DNA from: Rheinheimera sp. EpRS3
Lineage (GTDB): Bacteria; Pseudomonadota; Gammaproteobacteria; Enterobacterales; Alteromonadaceae
Assembly: GCF_001513785.1 (NCBI RefSeq)
Contig: NZ_LNQS01000008.1
Span: 682,001-746,000, forward strand
DNA: 64,000 bases
Direction: 5' to 3'
The notes below the pieces were generated by a model. It was given only the letters and a program-made list of their open reading frames with translations. It had not been told where the DNA came from and did not search any database. Below are positions 1 to 9,475 of this stretch, in pieces; the stretch's first letter is position 1, and each line of letters starts with the position of its first letter. Both the position numbers and the translations under genes were made by a program.

Positions 1-2
1 CC

Positions 3-431
3 GATGGCGCCAGAGAATTATCTAAATTCAAGTTAGACCTGCCCGACACCAGCGATAAATTGTCATTACAGTTACAACAACGCGCTAAAGTGGTGGTACC
101 GGGTGTGCCTAACTGGCGCGGCCAGGTGATTGACCGCCGGTTTCGTGAAGGCGATACCGTTAAAACCAAGCTAGCCGAATATGCCAGAGCTGAGAACATA
201 GAGTTATTCTGGACGCTGCCACGCGACTATGTGGTAAAGCAGTATTTTCAGGTCGATAGCAGCCTGATTGATACCGTGTATCAGGTAGCGCAGGCAATAG
301 CACCGGATTTTCATTCACCGGTAATCAGCTTTTACTGCCCGCGTGAACGTGCTGCCGTTATTACCGATAAAACCAATGAGTACCTTACTGAGTACTGCAT
401 CCCTGCCAATACCAAACCTAAGACTGACTAA
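3..431 (+). CDS. C-terminal part of a TcpQ-domain-like protein (5' end outside window)
   Basis: The reading frame is open from the first complete codon of the window to a TAA at 429-431, so this is the last 142 codons of a longer gene. A TTG at 60 could serve as a start, but the frame continues upstream of it with no stop. The stretch WTLPRDYVVKQYF, then a short alpha/beta segment and a final two-cysteine tail, resembles the C-terminal domain of TcpQ/PilL-type pilus or secretion accessory proteins; this is a family resemblance, not a firm match. The gene overlaps the 3' end of convergent glnE by 14 bp. Confidence 0.6.
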   Translation, partial: DGARELSKFKLDLPDTSDKLSLQLQQRAKVVVPGVPNWRGQVIDRRFREGDTVKTKLAEYARAENIELFWTLPRDYVVKQYFQVDSSLIDTVYQVAQAIAPDFHSPVISFYCPRERAAVITDKTNEYLTEYCIPANTKPKTD

Positions 432-3228
432 ACAACTGCCGCCAGCTTTGCTCTACCACTTGCTTTGCCTGCGTCAGGCTGTCTTGCTCTGGCAACTTCG
501 CCGGAGCCAGCGTCTGGCGATGGCCGGCACCACGCAGTAACTGATAAGCCTGCTGCAACTCCTGCACTTGTTGCGGTTGTAATAAACCGCAGTCTGCTGC
601 GGCATCCAGAATGCGGATATTGTCACTGTAGCGATATAATTGCGCGTGCTCAGCGGCATACCCCAGCACCAGATACTGGCTGATAAACTCCAGGTCAACA
701 ATACCACCGGTGCTGTGTTTCGGATCTGACGTTGCCACACCATGGTGCTGGCGCAGCTTTTCACGCATCTGTAACACTTCGTCACGCAATGTAGCCAGAT
801 CGCGTGGCTGGCTTATTATCTGCTGGCGGATATGTTCAAACCGCTGACGTATCGTGGCGCTGCCATAAATGGCCCGCGCCCGCACCAGCGCCTGATGTTC
901 CCAGGTCCAAGCCTCCTGCTGCATATACTCAGCGTAAGTTTGAATATGGATCGCCAGTAACCCTGAGTTCCCGGATGGCCGCAGCCGGGTATCTATGTCA
1001 TATAACACGCCACTGTTGGTGCGGGTAGTACACAAGTGCAGCACCCGTTGTACCAGTTTTAAATAAAACTGCCGTGAATCAATAGCCCGCTCACCCGACG
1101 TAGGCTGCTGTGTATCACACTGGTGCACAAACACCAGATCCAGATCCGAACCATAGCCCAGCTCCAGCCCGCCCAATTTGCCGTAGGCAATGACAGCAAA
1201 GCCTTTATCGCCTTCAGCCAGACCTGCTGGCACACCATAACGTTCGGTCATCTGCTGCCAGGCCAGCTCTACTACCTGCGCCAGCAACACTTCAGCCAGC
1301 CAGGTCAGATGATCGCTGACTTTCATCAGCGGCAGCACGCCGCTGATATCAGCCGCAGCAATACGTAATTGCTGTGCTTGCTTGTACTGGCGTAATGTTT
1401 CCATTAACAGCTCCAGATCATCAGACGGCACCCGCAGCATATGCTGGCGCAGCCGGTCCTGATAATCAGCTTGAGTAGCAATCTGGTATAGCTGTGCCGG
1501 ATCGATCAGTTCGTCCAGCAGCATGGGGTAACGCGATAAATGCTCTGCCAGCCAGCCACTCTGGGTGCATAACAACACCAGTTGCTGCAGCGCTGCGGGG
1601 TTTTCAAACAGCAGCTCAAGGTAGGCGGTGCGGGTAACAATCTGGCGAAATACACCTAATACCCGGCTTAGCACCGTTGGCGACGATTGTTGCTGTTGCA
1701 GCATATGCAGCAACAGTGGAACAAGTTTGGCCAGAAAATCGCGGCCGCGCGGGCCGACACTGCGTTTTTGGCAATCCTGTTTAAATTGCTGCAGCTGGTT
1801 AATCAGTTCGGTAGCATCGGGCGCCGTTAACCATTCCAATTGAGTAGCAAGTTCTTCTGCCGGCTGTTCACTGTCCCAGATCAGCCGGCCCAGAGTAATT
1901 TCCTGCTGCTCCAGCTCTTCGCCGTTATCAATAACCAGCTTAAATTGCTGGTGCACTCTGGCCATTGCCGTGTCAATTTGTTGTTGCAGTTGAGCCCAGT
2001 TATCTAACCCTAACGACACTAACAGCTGAGCTTGCGCCAGCTCATCTTGTGGTAAGGTTTGGGTTTGCTGATCATCAATACCCTGCAACGCCTGTTCTAC
2101 AGTGCGTAGCAGCAGATAATCGTCTTGCAGCTCTGTGACCTGTTGCCAGGTTAATACGTCTTCATCTGCCAGCACCGGCAGAGCCTTTAATAAGGCCGGT
2201 TGTTGCATCGCCGGTATCCGGCCGCCGCGGATTAACTGCAGCGTTTGGACAATAAACTCAACTTCGCGGATGCCACCCACGCCCAGCTTAATATTGTTGC
2301 GTCGGTTCAGCCGGCGGTTTTCCTGCTCAATTTGCTGTTTCATCCGCCGCAGCGATTCAATAGCAGAAAAATCGATATAACGCCGGTAAATAAACGGCTT
2401 AAGCAACTGCTGCAGCTCGGTACTGTGATAGCCGTCGGGGTTAAGGATGCGGGCTTTTAACATGGCGTAGCGCTCCCATTCGCGCCCCTGCTCCTGATAA
2501 TAATCTTCCATGGCGGCAAAGCTCAGCACCAGCGGGCCGCTGTCGCCAAATGGCCGCAGCCGCATATCAACCCGGTAAACAAAGCCATCGGCTGTTACCT
2601 GATGCAAAGCGGCGATCAATTTTTGCCCCAGCCGGGTAAAAAACTGCTGGTTTTCACAGCTGCGCCGCCCACCCGACGTTTCACCATTAGCCGGATAGGT
2701 AAAAATAAGATCAATATCAGACGAAAAGTTCAGCTCAGCACCACCCAGCTTCCCCATGCCCAACACCAGCAACGGCATAGCATTACCGTGTTCATCCTTT
2801 GGTGTACCCCACTGCGTGCTCAGCTGCTGATAGGCCCAGTGGTAAGCGGCATTAATTAACGTATCGGCCAGTTGTGATACTAACTGCAGGCTACGGGTAA
2901 CGGTTTGCAGTTTCAGCATATCCGCAGCAAGAATGCGGCATAGCTGTGCATTACGGCAACGGCGCAGTGCGGCAAAAGCAGCGGCATCATCCAATGTCTG
3001 CTCTTCTGGCAGTGCCACCACCGGCTGCTGCAATGTTTGCAGCAGCAAAGTGCTGTCGGTCAGCTCGGCCAGCAGTGCCGGTTGTTGTTGCAAAGTTCGG
3101 CCAATAAAGCTGCTGCCACTTATTAACCGGCGCAGTACAGCCTGCGAGTCTGCACTAATATTGTCCAGCGCAAACCGGCTTAACGTCTGTTCAAGATAAC
3201 TTTGCAACACCGCTTCCGTCACAGCCAT
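418..3228 (-). CDS. glnE: Bifunctional glutamine synthetase adenylyltransferase/adenylyl-removing enzyme GlnE
   Basis: 936 aa, close to the 946 aa of E. coli GlnE. It adds AMP to, or removes it from, glutamine synthetase in response to PII protein and glutamine, so it sets nitrogen assimilation in the cytosol. Two nucleotidyltransferase domains are visible: the N-terminal adenylyl-removing domain with GMGKLGG at about 157-163 and the acidic DIDLIF at 171-176, and the C-terminal adenylyltransferase domain with AYGKLGG followed by SDLDLVF. The start ATG at 3228 lies 12 bp after the stop of the CYTH-domain gene, so the two are probably cotranscribed, as ygiF-glnE are in E. coli. Its end overlaps the convergent upstream gene by 14 bp. 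No defect seen. Confidence 0.97.
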   Translation of the reverse strand: MAVTEAVLQSYLEQTLSRFALDNISADSQAVLRRLISGSSFIGRTLQQQPALLAELTDSTLLLQTLQQPVVALPEEQTLDDAAAFAALRRCRNAQLCRILAADMLKLQTVTRSLQLVSQLADTLINAAYHWAYQQLSTQWGTPKDEHGNAMPLLVLGMGKLGGAELNFSSDIDLIFTYPANGETSGGRRSCENQQFFTRLGQKLIAALHQVTADGFVYRVDMRLRPFGDSGPLVLSFAAMEDYYQEQGREWERYAMLKARILNPDGYHSTELQQLLKPFIYRRYIDFSAIESLRRMKQQIEQENRRLNRRNNIKLGVGGIREVEFIVQTLQLIRGGRIPAMQQPALLKALPVLADEDVLTWQQVTELQDDYLLLRTVEQALQGIDDQQTQTLPQDELAQAQLLVSLGLDNWAQLQQQIDTAMARVHQQFKLVIDNGEELEQQEITLGRLIWDSEQPAEELATQLEWLTAPDATELINQLQQFKQDCQKRSVGPRGRDFLAKLVPLLLHMLQQQQSSPTVLSRVLGVFRQIVTRTAYLELLFENPAALQQLVLLCTQSGWLAEHLSRYPMLLDELIDPAQLYQIATQADYQDRLRQHMLRVPSDDLELLMETLRQYKQAQQLRIAAADISGVLPLMKVSDHLTWLAEVLLAQVVELAWQQMTERYGVPAGLAEGDKGFAVIAYGKLGGLELGYGSDLDLVFVHQCDTQQPTSGERAIDSRQFYLKLVQRVLHLCTTRTNSGVLYDIDTRLRPSGNSGLLAIHIQTYAEYMQQEAWTWEHQALVRARAIYGSATIRQRFEHIRQQIISQPRDLATLRDEVLQMREKLRQHHGVATSDPKHSTGGIVDLEFISQYLVLGYAAEHAQLYRYSDNIRILDAAADCGLLQPQQVQELQQAYQLLRGAGHRQTLAPAKLPEQDSLTQAKQVVEQSWRQLFSQS

Positions 3229-3240
3229 AGCTCTCCCGCC

Positions 3241-4143
3241 TTACGCACTTTGATACAAATATTCAGACACAGCCAGTAGCAACTCATTATAACGGCGCCA
3301 GCCAAACACCTTGTCGTCCTGCAATACGGCGCTGGCCAGAGCCGCAGCTTCTGTGGAGAAGTGCTGCAGTTGTGCTTGCTCAGATAACGATAACGCCAAA
3401 GCGGCTAAAGCCTGGCTAGCCATATTAAGTGCTGTCGCCTGCTGTGTTTGGCCATAGCACGCCTCCGCCTGTTGCAGTGCACGGATTTGTGCCAGCACGG
3501 TGTTGCCAGAGTGCTGTGGTAAAACCAGCGTTTGCTGAGCGCGCAGGCCATATCCCCGTGCAGCTTTACTCTGCCAGCCGGTGCGCAGTGGCAACTGTTG
3601 TAACAAGGTTTTGGCCAGCGCAAATAACTGCAATGCATTACCTTTAATCAGCTCCAGCTCCAGCTCGGCAATGGGCTGGCTGTGGCTGCCAGCACGAATT
3701 TCACCCTGATCATACGCCAGTTCAACCTCGCTGCCATCGACACAGCGCAGCAACCAGCTCTGACGGACAAAATCAGTACGGAATAACTCTGTCAGTTGCT
3801 GCTGTAGTTGCGGTACATCAGCCTGTGCTGGCCAGATTTCTGCCGGGAAAGCATCCAGCTTTGGTACAACGCCCTCGCAGGGAACATTATATTCCGGTCG
3901 CATTTGCATAGCGCCGTGCTGGCTACCTGCTAACTTAATGGTTTGTTCATAACGCCCCTGCTTTAACCGGCTACGCAGCCCCATATCATGGCGGCGAAAC
4001 CAGTTGTCGGCAGTATCAAAATAGGCATTTAATAAGGCGTTATGCTCGCTATGCTGCAGTTCTCCCAGCTGTGGAATTAACTGCACCAAACTGCGCAGCC
4101 CAGTGGCTGGCAGCAGATACTTCAGCTCAAGTTCAGTACTCAT
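3241..4143 (-). CDS. ygiF: CYTH-domain inorganic triphosphatase (YgiF-like, short)
   Basis: 300 aa. The CYTH signature ExExK is at the extreme N terminus (ELELKY, residues 4-9) and the Arg/Lys-rich barrel strands follow (GLRSRLKQGRYEQTIK). Members hydrolyse inorganic tripolyphosphate through a tunnel-shaped active site with divalent metal. E. coli YgiF is 433 aa because a CHAD domain follows the CYTH domain; here only about 100 residues follow, so the CHAD domain is absent or reduced to a helical remnant. It precedes glnE with a 12-bp gap, the same pairing as in E. coli, and is divergent from ygiM. Catalytic function is inferred from the family. Confidence 0.9.
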   Translation of the reverse strand: MSTELELKYLLPATGLRSLVQLIPQLGELQHSEHNALLNAYFDTADNWFRRHDMGLRSRLKQGRYEQTIKLAGSQHGAMQMRPEYNVPCEGVVPKLDAFPAEIWPAQADVPQLQQQLTELFRTDFVRQSWLLRCVDGSEVELAYDQGEIRAGSHSQPIAELELELIKGNALQLFALAKTLLQQLPLRTGWQSKAARGYGLRAQQTLVLPQHSGNTVLAQIRALQQAEACYGQTQQATALNMASQALAALALSLSEQAQLQHFSTEAAALASAVLQDDKVFGWRRYNELLLAVSEYLYQSA

Positions 4144-4277
4144 TGGTTACTCTGTACGTCGCACTGACGGCCGGGGGCCGCACAGCTGCTTTTAACCCTT
4201 GTCAATTGCAGCACAACTCCCTATCATCCAAGATATTGGCTGCAAAGCGGTTTCATTTAAATAAGCTCAGGATACCT

Positions 4278-4877
4278 ATGTTCAGATTAATTAAAAGCAC
4301 CCTGCTGGTATTATTTTCAGCCTGGTTGCTGGCTCTTTCAGCTCAAGCCAGTGCGCAAGACAGTTCTAAACCCGCCTTTATCAGTGATGCCTTATTTGTA
4401 TTTTTGCATTCTGGCCCTAACAACCAGTACCGTATTATCGGCACCGTCAATGCCGGCCAAAGCGTAACCTTTTTGCAAGAAGACAGCGACACCGGCTACG
4501 CTGAAATTCAGGTTGACGGCAAAACCGGCTGGCTACCGAAAGAACACGTTACTTATACGCCGGGGCTGGTTACACAGTTGGAAAACCTCAAAGCAGAATA
4601 TGCCCAGCATAACGAAACAGTGAACGCGCTGGAGCAGCAACGCGATCAGTTAAACAGCCAGCTCAACGAAGCGGTAGCCGAACGGCAAAAAGCAGTAGAG
4701 CAACTGGAGCAGGCAAACCGCGCTTACGAGCAACTGAAAGTACAGCTGGAAAACACTCAGGGCTCTATCTGGGAAAAACCAATGATTCTGGGTTCACTGA
4801 TCCTGCTGGCAGGGTTAATTTTCGGCTTGCTGCTACCACTATTAATGCCTAAACGCCGCAATAGCGAGCGCTGGTAA
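4278..4877 (+). CDS. ygiM: SH3-domain, membrane-anchored protein YgiM (TIGR04211 type)
   Basis: 199 aa from the ATG at 4278, preceded by AGGA; longer in-frame starts upstream would run into the divergent ygiF gene and displace the signal peptide. Order: signal peptide (MFRLIKSTLLVLFSAWLLALSA), bacterial SH3 domain (about 28-95), a charged coiled coil (about 100-165, QQRDQLNSQLNEAVAERQ), and one C-terminal transmembrane helix followed by basic residues (MPKRRNSERW). The domain faces the periplasm and the protein is anchored in the inner membrane. E. coli YgiM is about 206 aa with the same layout and the same neighbour ygiF. Exact role unknown. Confidence 0.9.
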   Translation: MFRLIKSTLLVLFSAWLLALSAQASAQDSSKPAFISDALFVFLHSGPNNQYRIIGTVNAGQSVTFLQEDSDTGYAEIQVDGKTGWLPKEHVTYTPGLVTQLENLKAEYAQHNETVNALEQQRDQLNSQLNEAVAERQKAVEQLEQANRAYEQLKVQLENTQGSIWEKPMILGSLILLAGLIFGLLLPLLMPKRRNSERW

Positions 4878-4888
4878 CCTATACTATT

Positions 4889-5395
4889 TCAGCCCGCCAA
4901 CGGCGGGCTGTCTGTTGTCTTCAGTGGTAAACCACTATCACTTTTTACCTGCTCTATCACCACATAGGTATGCGTTTGCGCCACACCGGGTAAATCAACA
5001 ATTAGTGATAATATGCTGCGATACGCATCCATATTGGGCAGCCGTAACTTCAGCAGATAATCAAAGCCACCAGCCACCATATGGCATTCGGCCACCTGCG
5101 GAATTTGCACTACCGCATCGCGGAATTTATCAAACACCTCACTGGTGGTTCTATCCAGCGTAACCTGAATAAAAGCGGCTGTGCCAAAACCTAACCTGGC
5201 AGCGTTTAATCTGGCACCAAAGCCATCAATATAGCCTTCTTTTTCCAGCCGCTTAACCCTGTCAATACAAGGGCTAGCGCTTAAATTAACCTTTTTGGCC
5301 AAATCAACATTAGCAATACGGCCGTCACGCTGCAGCGTATCCAGAATGCTGATATCTATCCGGTCCAGCCCTTTACTTTTTACAGGTGTACTCAT
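4889..5395 (-). CDS. Lrp/AsnC-family regulator, probably of proline use (PutR-like)
   Basis: 168 aa from the ATG at 5393-5395 (N terminus MSTPVKSKGLDRID). A TTG 30 bp upstream is in frame, but it sits beside a minus-strand TATAAT box (5433-5438) and would leave almost no leader. The N-terminal half is the Lrp winged helix-turn-helix (LDTLQRDGRIANVDLAKK, then LSASPCIDRVKRLEKEGYI). The C-terminal half is the RAM ligand-binding domain. The gene is divergent from putA with 132 bp between the starts. In several proteobacteria an Lrp-type PutR activates putA in the presence of proline, and the PutA here lacks its own DNA-binding domain, so this role is likely. The proline link is inference. Confidence 0.88.
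   Translation of the reverse strand: MSTPVKSKGLDRIDISILDTLQRDGRIANVDLAKKVNLSASPCIDRVKRLEKEGYIDGFGARLNAARLGFGTAAFIQVTLDRTTSEVFDKFRDAVVQIPQVAECHMVAGGFDYLLKLRLPNMDAYRSILSLIVDLPGVAQTHTYVVIEQVKSDSGLPLKTTDSPPLAG
4890..4910 (+). terminator. Rho-independent terminator after ygiM
   Basis: Perfect 9-bp GC-rich stem CAGCCCGCC / GGCGGGCTG with an AAC loop, followed on the + strand by a T-rich tail (TCTGTTGTCTT). It lies inside the last codons of the convergent Lrp-type gene, so the same DNA codes for that protein's C terminus. Confidence 0.75.
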
Positions 5396-5467
5396 GGCAG
5401 CAATTTTTCTGGTTTTAATTAACAATGGCAGAATTATATAGGGTTAAAGCAGAAAAATAACCACCCT

Positions 5468-5501
5468 ATGCGGCAGACTTTTCACTAGAATGCCGCATTC
5501 T
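5468..5501. promoter_or_regulatory. Candidate Lrp/PutR operator between the regulator gene and putA
   Basis: Two overlapping inverted repeats: ATGCGGCA (5468-5475) with TGCCGCAT (5491-5498), and the perfect 15-bp palindrome AGAATGCCGCATTCT (5487-5501), which ends 26 bp before the putA ATG. Length and symmetry fit Lrp-family sites of about 15 bp. Binding by the neighbouring regulator is inference. Confidence 0.5.
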
Positions 5502-5527
5502 CAAATCTTGTCAGGAAGCTAACTGCC

Positions 5528-8500
5528 ATGTTGTATAACGGTTCCCTGGTTGCCACCCAACCGCTGCGTCAAACTATTCGTGATTTCTATCGTGCCGATG
5601 AAGATAAAGTATTGGATTATCTGCTGCCGTTGGCCGACATTGGCGTAAATGCCCGCAGCCGGGCCTGGGAACGTGCGCGCCAGTTAGTGCTGACTATCCG
5701 CCAGGCTCAGGTAGGCAAAGGTGGCGTCGATGCGCTGCTAAACGAGTTTTCGTTATCTACCGAAGAAGGCCTGGTGCTGATGTGTCTGGCCGAAGCGCTG
5801 CTGCGTGTGCCGGATAAGACCACGGCCGACCGCCTTATCCGCGACAAATTATCACAAGGTGACTGGAGCTCGCATTTGGGCAACAGCAGTTCGTTGTTTG
5901 TTAACGCATCGGCCTGGGGCTTGCTGCTTACCGGCAAACTGGTGAACTACTCTGACGAGCAGAAAAAACAACAATTTGGCTTATTAAAACGCACCTGTGG
6001 CCGCCTTGGCGAGCCGGTGATCCGCCAGGCGGTGCGTTATGCTATGCAGATAATGGGCGCGCAGTTTGTTATGGGCACCACTATCGGCGCAGCGCTGGAA
6101 CGTGCCGCAGAAATGGAAGCTAAAGGCTTTCGTTATTCTTACGATATGCTGGGCGAAGGCGCCCGCACCATGGCCGATGCTAACCGCTACTTCGACAGTT
6201 ATATGCGGGCTATTGATACCATAGGTAAAGCTGCCAAAGGCCGCGGCCCGTTTAACAGCCCCGGTATCTCGGTAAAGCTGTCGGCTATACACCCGCGCTA
6301 TGAATTCAGCCACCGTGACCGTGTTATTGAAGAGTTAGTGCCACGGGTAAAACAGCTGGCACTGGCGGCTAAAGCCTATGATATCGGCTTTACCATTGAT
6401 GCAGAAGAAGCCGACCGGCTGGACATTTCGCTGGATATTATTGCAGCAGTATTCAGTGATCCAGCGCTGGATGGCTGGGAAGGTTTTGGCCTGGCAGTGC
6501 AGGCTTACCAAAAGCGCGGTATCCATGTCATTGAATGGCTACGCGATTTAACGGTAAAAGTTGGCCGCAAAATGATGGTACGACTGGTTAAAGGTGCCTA
6601 CTGGGATACTGAAATTAAACTCAGCCAGTTAGAAGGCTTTAGCGACTTCCCGGTATTTAGCCGTAAACCCTCTACCGATGTGTCTTATCAGGCCTGTGCG
6701 AAAAAAATGCTCAGCTACCGCGACAGCATTTATCCACAATTTGCTACCCATAATGCCTACACCGTAGCCACTATTATGGAGATGACCAAAGACTACAGCG
6801 GTTTTGAATTTCAGCGCCTGCACGGCATGGGCGATGCGCTGTACGACGAAATAGTGATTAAAGACAAGATCCCGTGCCGTATTTATGCACCGGTGGGCGA
6901 GCACTCCGACTTACTGGCTTATTTAGTGCGTCGCTTGCTGGAAAACGGCGCCAACAGCTCCTTTGTTAACAACATTATTGATGAAACCATTCCGGTAGAA
7001 TCGCTGCTAAGCGACGCGGTAGAAACGGTGCGCGGCTGGAAGCAAAAACGTAATCAGCAAATACCGCTGCCAGCCAACTTATACGGCAACGAGCGCAGAA
7101 ACTCTAACGGCCTGGATTTAACCGATATTGATCAGCTCGAACCGGTAAAAGCAGCCATGGCGCAGTGGTTTGAATCGGTTAAACAGATCCCGGTGCAACA
7201 CGACGCTGTGCCGGTAACTAATCCGGCTCAGCTGGATGAAACCATTGGCTACCTGCAATATGCCGACAAAGACAAAATGCAGCAAATACTGGCCAATGCT
7301 GAAACGGCCTTTCATCGCTGGTCAACCACCGCCATTACCGAGCGTGCCGCCCTGCTGCGCCGTATTGGCGATGCCCTCGAAACACACCGTAACGAACTGC
7401 TGGCACTTTGCGTAAAAGAAGCCGGCAAAACTCTGGGCGACAGTGTGGCGGAAGTGCGCGAAGCTATCGATTTCTGCCGTTATTACGCCGCCCGTGCTGA
7501 AGAGCTGTTTGCCCAGCCCGAGCAAGCCCGTGGTGTATTTTTATGTATCAGCCCGTGGAACTTCCCGCTGGCCATTTTCTTAGGCCAGGTTGCCGCAGCC
7601 ATTGTGGTTGGTAATACCGTAGTAGCTAAACCGGCCGAACAAACCAGTTTAATTGCCGTACGTACTTTAGACATTATGCGCCAGTGCGGCATGCCAGAGC
7701 ATGTAGTACAGCTGGTTATCGCGCCAGGCAGCCAGGTGGGCCAGCACATAGTGCCAGACAGTCGTATTCAGGGCGTGATGTTTACCGGCTCTACTGAAAC
7801 CGGCTGCTGGATAGCACGTAAACTGGCTGAGCGTGGTGGCGAACCGGTGCCGCTGATTGCCGAAACCGGTGGCCAGAACTGTATGATCGTGGACTCAACG
7901 GCTCTGCCGGAGCAGGTAGTAGACGATGTGATTTCTTCCGGCTTCCAAAGTGCCGGTCAGCGCTGCTCTGCGCTGCGGGTGCTGTTTTTACAGGAAGATG
8001 TAGCCGATAAGATTATCACCATGCTAAAAGGTGCAATGGCAGAACTGCATGTGGGCGACCCTATGTGGCTTAGTACCGATTTAGGTCCGGTTATTGATGC
8101 CAAAGCACATGAGCGCTTAAACAGCCATGTGCAGTATTTAGCCGACAAAGCCACATTACATTATGAGTGCACTATTCCGACAGGCGATCGTCACTATTTC
8201 TTTGCGCCGCGCCTGTATGAGATCAGCGACTTAACCGTACTGGAACGCGAAGTATTTGGCCCGGTAGTGCACATTATCCGCTTTAAAGCCGACGAAGTTG
8301 ATAACATTATTAACCAGATCAACGCGACCGGTTATGGCCTGACAATGGGCGTACACAGCCGAATTGAGCAATTTACTAACCGGGTTGCCCGCGATATTAA
8401 AGCCGGCAATATCTATGTAAACCGTAATATGATAGGTGCTGTTGTTGGCGTGCAACCCTTTGGTGGCCGTGGCTTATCCGGTACCGGCCCTAAAGCGGGT

Positions 8501-9304
8501 GGCCCGTTATATTTAACCCGGCTGGTTAAAGACAATACTGATGTCAGCTGTGCACAACTAAGCGAGCAAAAGCAACAAAGCCTGTTAAGCGAAACAACCA
8601 GTAGCGCCGTAGCTTACGCTATGCCATCAGCGGCGATGGCACAACAACAGTGGGCTTTGCTGAACATTAACCAGCGCACCTCGGTACTGCGCCAGTTTTT
8701 GGCGTCACTGGCATCTAATACCGTAGTAAACAAGCTCGAGCCAGATTTAGAACAAGTACTGACACTGGCCCAGCAAAAGCTAAAACGGGTTGAGCGTGAC
8801 CTGCAAAAACCTATTGCCCTGCCCGGCCCTACCGGCGAAAGCAATATACTGGTACTGGACCCACGCGGCATTCTGGCGCTGGTACGGGATGAAACCAGCT
8901 CGTTCAGCCACTGGTTGCTCGCAATCATTACGGCGTTGGCATCAGGTAATGCCGTGGTTACTGCCGTAGAAGAAGCCGATCTGGCCGAAGCTGAAGCCTG
9001 TATTAAAGCCTTACTGCAAGCCGGTTTGCCACAGCATCTGCTGGCGGTAGTGCGGTTAGATTGTCTGACTACCTTATTGGCGCATCCTGATCTGGCGGGC
9101 GCGATGGTTGAAGTCAGCAGTGCAGTAAAACCTTTATGTGCCGCCCTGCTGGCCAGCCGTGCCGGGGCGATACTGCCGCTGATCACAGCCCCTGCCGGAC
9201 AACGCTTATTGCAGCGCCTGGTTACCGAAAAAACTATTACCATCAACACCACAGCTGCTGGCGGTAATGCGTCGCTGATGACAATGGCAGACAACATCGG
9301 CTAA
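5528..9304 (+). CDS. putA: Bifunctional proline dehydrogenase / L-glutamate-gamma-semialdehyde dehydrogenase PutA
   Basis: 1258 aa, start ATG with AGGAAG upstream. It oxidises proline to glutamate in two channelled steps: FAD-dependent proline dehydrogenase, then NAD-dependent aldehyde dehydrogenase. The PRODH barrel carries RLVKGAYWDTEIK (about residue 350) and RRLLENGANSSFV. The ALDH domain has FTGSTETG, AETGGQN and the catalytic cysteine in SAGQRCSALR (about residue 813), then PFGGRGLSGTGPKAGG. About 230 further residues form the C-terminal ALDH-superfamily domain seen in long PutAs. The E. coli enzyme (1320 aa) starts with a ribbon-helix-helix repressor domain; here the protein begins directly with the arm/alpha domain, so it should not repress its own gene. 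Control probably falls to the divergent Lrp-type gene. Confidence 0.97.
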   Translation: MLYNGSLVATQPLRQTIRDFYRADEDKVLDYLLPLADIGVNARSRAWERARQLVLTIRQAQVGKGGVDALLNEFSLSTEEGLVLMCLAEALLRVPDKTTADRLIRDKLSQGDWSSHLGNSSSLFVNASAWGLLLTGKLVNYSDEQKKQQFGLLKRTCGRLGEPVIRQAVRYAMQIMGAQFVMGTTIGAALERAAEMEAKGFRYSYDMLGEGARTMADANRYFDSYMRAIDTIGKAAKGRGPFNSPGISVKLSAIHPRYEFSHRDRVIEELVPRVKQLALAAKAYDIGFTIDAEEADRLDISLDIIAAVFSDPALDGWEGFGLAVQAYQKRGIHVIEWLRDLTVKVGRKMMVRLVKGAYWDTEIKLSQLEGFSDFPVFSRKPSTDVSYQACAKKMLSYRDSIYPQFATHNAYTVATIMEMTKDYSGFEFQRLHGMGDALYDEIVIKDKIPCRIYAPVGEHSDLLAYLVRRLLENGANSSFVNNIIDETIPVESLLSDAVETVRGWKQKRNQQIPLPANLYGNERRNSNGLDLTDIDQLEPVKAAMAQWFESVKQIPVQHDAVPVTNPAQLDETIGYLQYADKDKMQQILANAETAFHRWSTTAITERAALLRRIGDALETHRNELLALCVKEAGKTLGDSVAEVREAIDFCRYYAARAEELFAQPEQARGVFLCISPWNFPLAIFLGQVAAAIVVGNTVVAKPAEQTSLIAVRTLDIMRQCGMPEHVVQLVIAPGSQVGQHIVPDSRIQGVMFTGSTETGCWIARKLAERGGEPVPLIAETGGQNCMIVDSTALPEQVVDDVISSGFQSAGQRCSALRVLFLQEDVADKIITMLKGAMAELHVGDPMWLSTDLGPVIDAKAHERLNSHVQYLADKATLHYECTIPTGDRHYFFAPRLYEISDLTVLEREVFGPVVHIIRFKADEVDNIINQINATGYGLTMGVHSRIEQFTNRVARDIKAGNIYVNRNMIGAVVGVQPFGGRGLSGTGPKAGGPLYLTRLVKDNTDVSCAQLSEQKQQSLLSETTSSAVAYAMPSAAMAQQQWALLNINQRTSVLRQFLASLASNTVVNKLEPDLEQVLTLAQQKLKRVERDLQKPIALPGPTGESNILVLDPRGILALVRDETSSFSHWLLAIITALASGNAVVTAVEEADLAEAEACIKALLQAGLPQHLLAVVRLDCLTTLLAHPDLAGAMVEVSSAVKPLCAALLASRAGAILPLITAPAGQRLLQRLVTEKTITINTTAAGGNASLMTMADNIG

Positions 9305-9327
9305 CTGTTACAGTTTGTCACAACGAT

Positions 9328-9349
9328 AAAGCCCGCATCTGCGGGCTTT
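9328..9349 (+). terminator. Terminator after putA
   Basis: Stem AAAGCCCGCA / TGCGGGCTTT, 24 bp after the putA stop. The T tract is short, but the stem is perfect and GC-rich. Confidence 0.8.
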
Positions 9350-9475
9350 ATGCTATGTTATACCTTGTGCTATCGCGATATTATGACAAATCATCTCGTT
9401 GTTAATTTATAGTTAAGGTTAATTAAGGTAAAATAGCAGGCTGGGCTCAGGGGAAGTTTTTGGACTACACAATAG

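Noticed and set aside
8614-9297. 227-codon open frame antisense to the end of putA
   Set aside because: Low-complexity Ser/Ala/Arg product, no ribosome site, fully inside a conserved gene on the other strand.
9449-9459. AGGGGAAG followed by TTG as an earlier start for the HD-GYP-type gene
   Set aside because: The TTG frame meets a stop after a few codons; only the ATG at 9476 is in frame with the protein.
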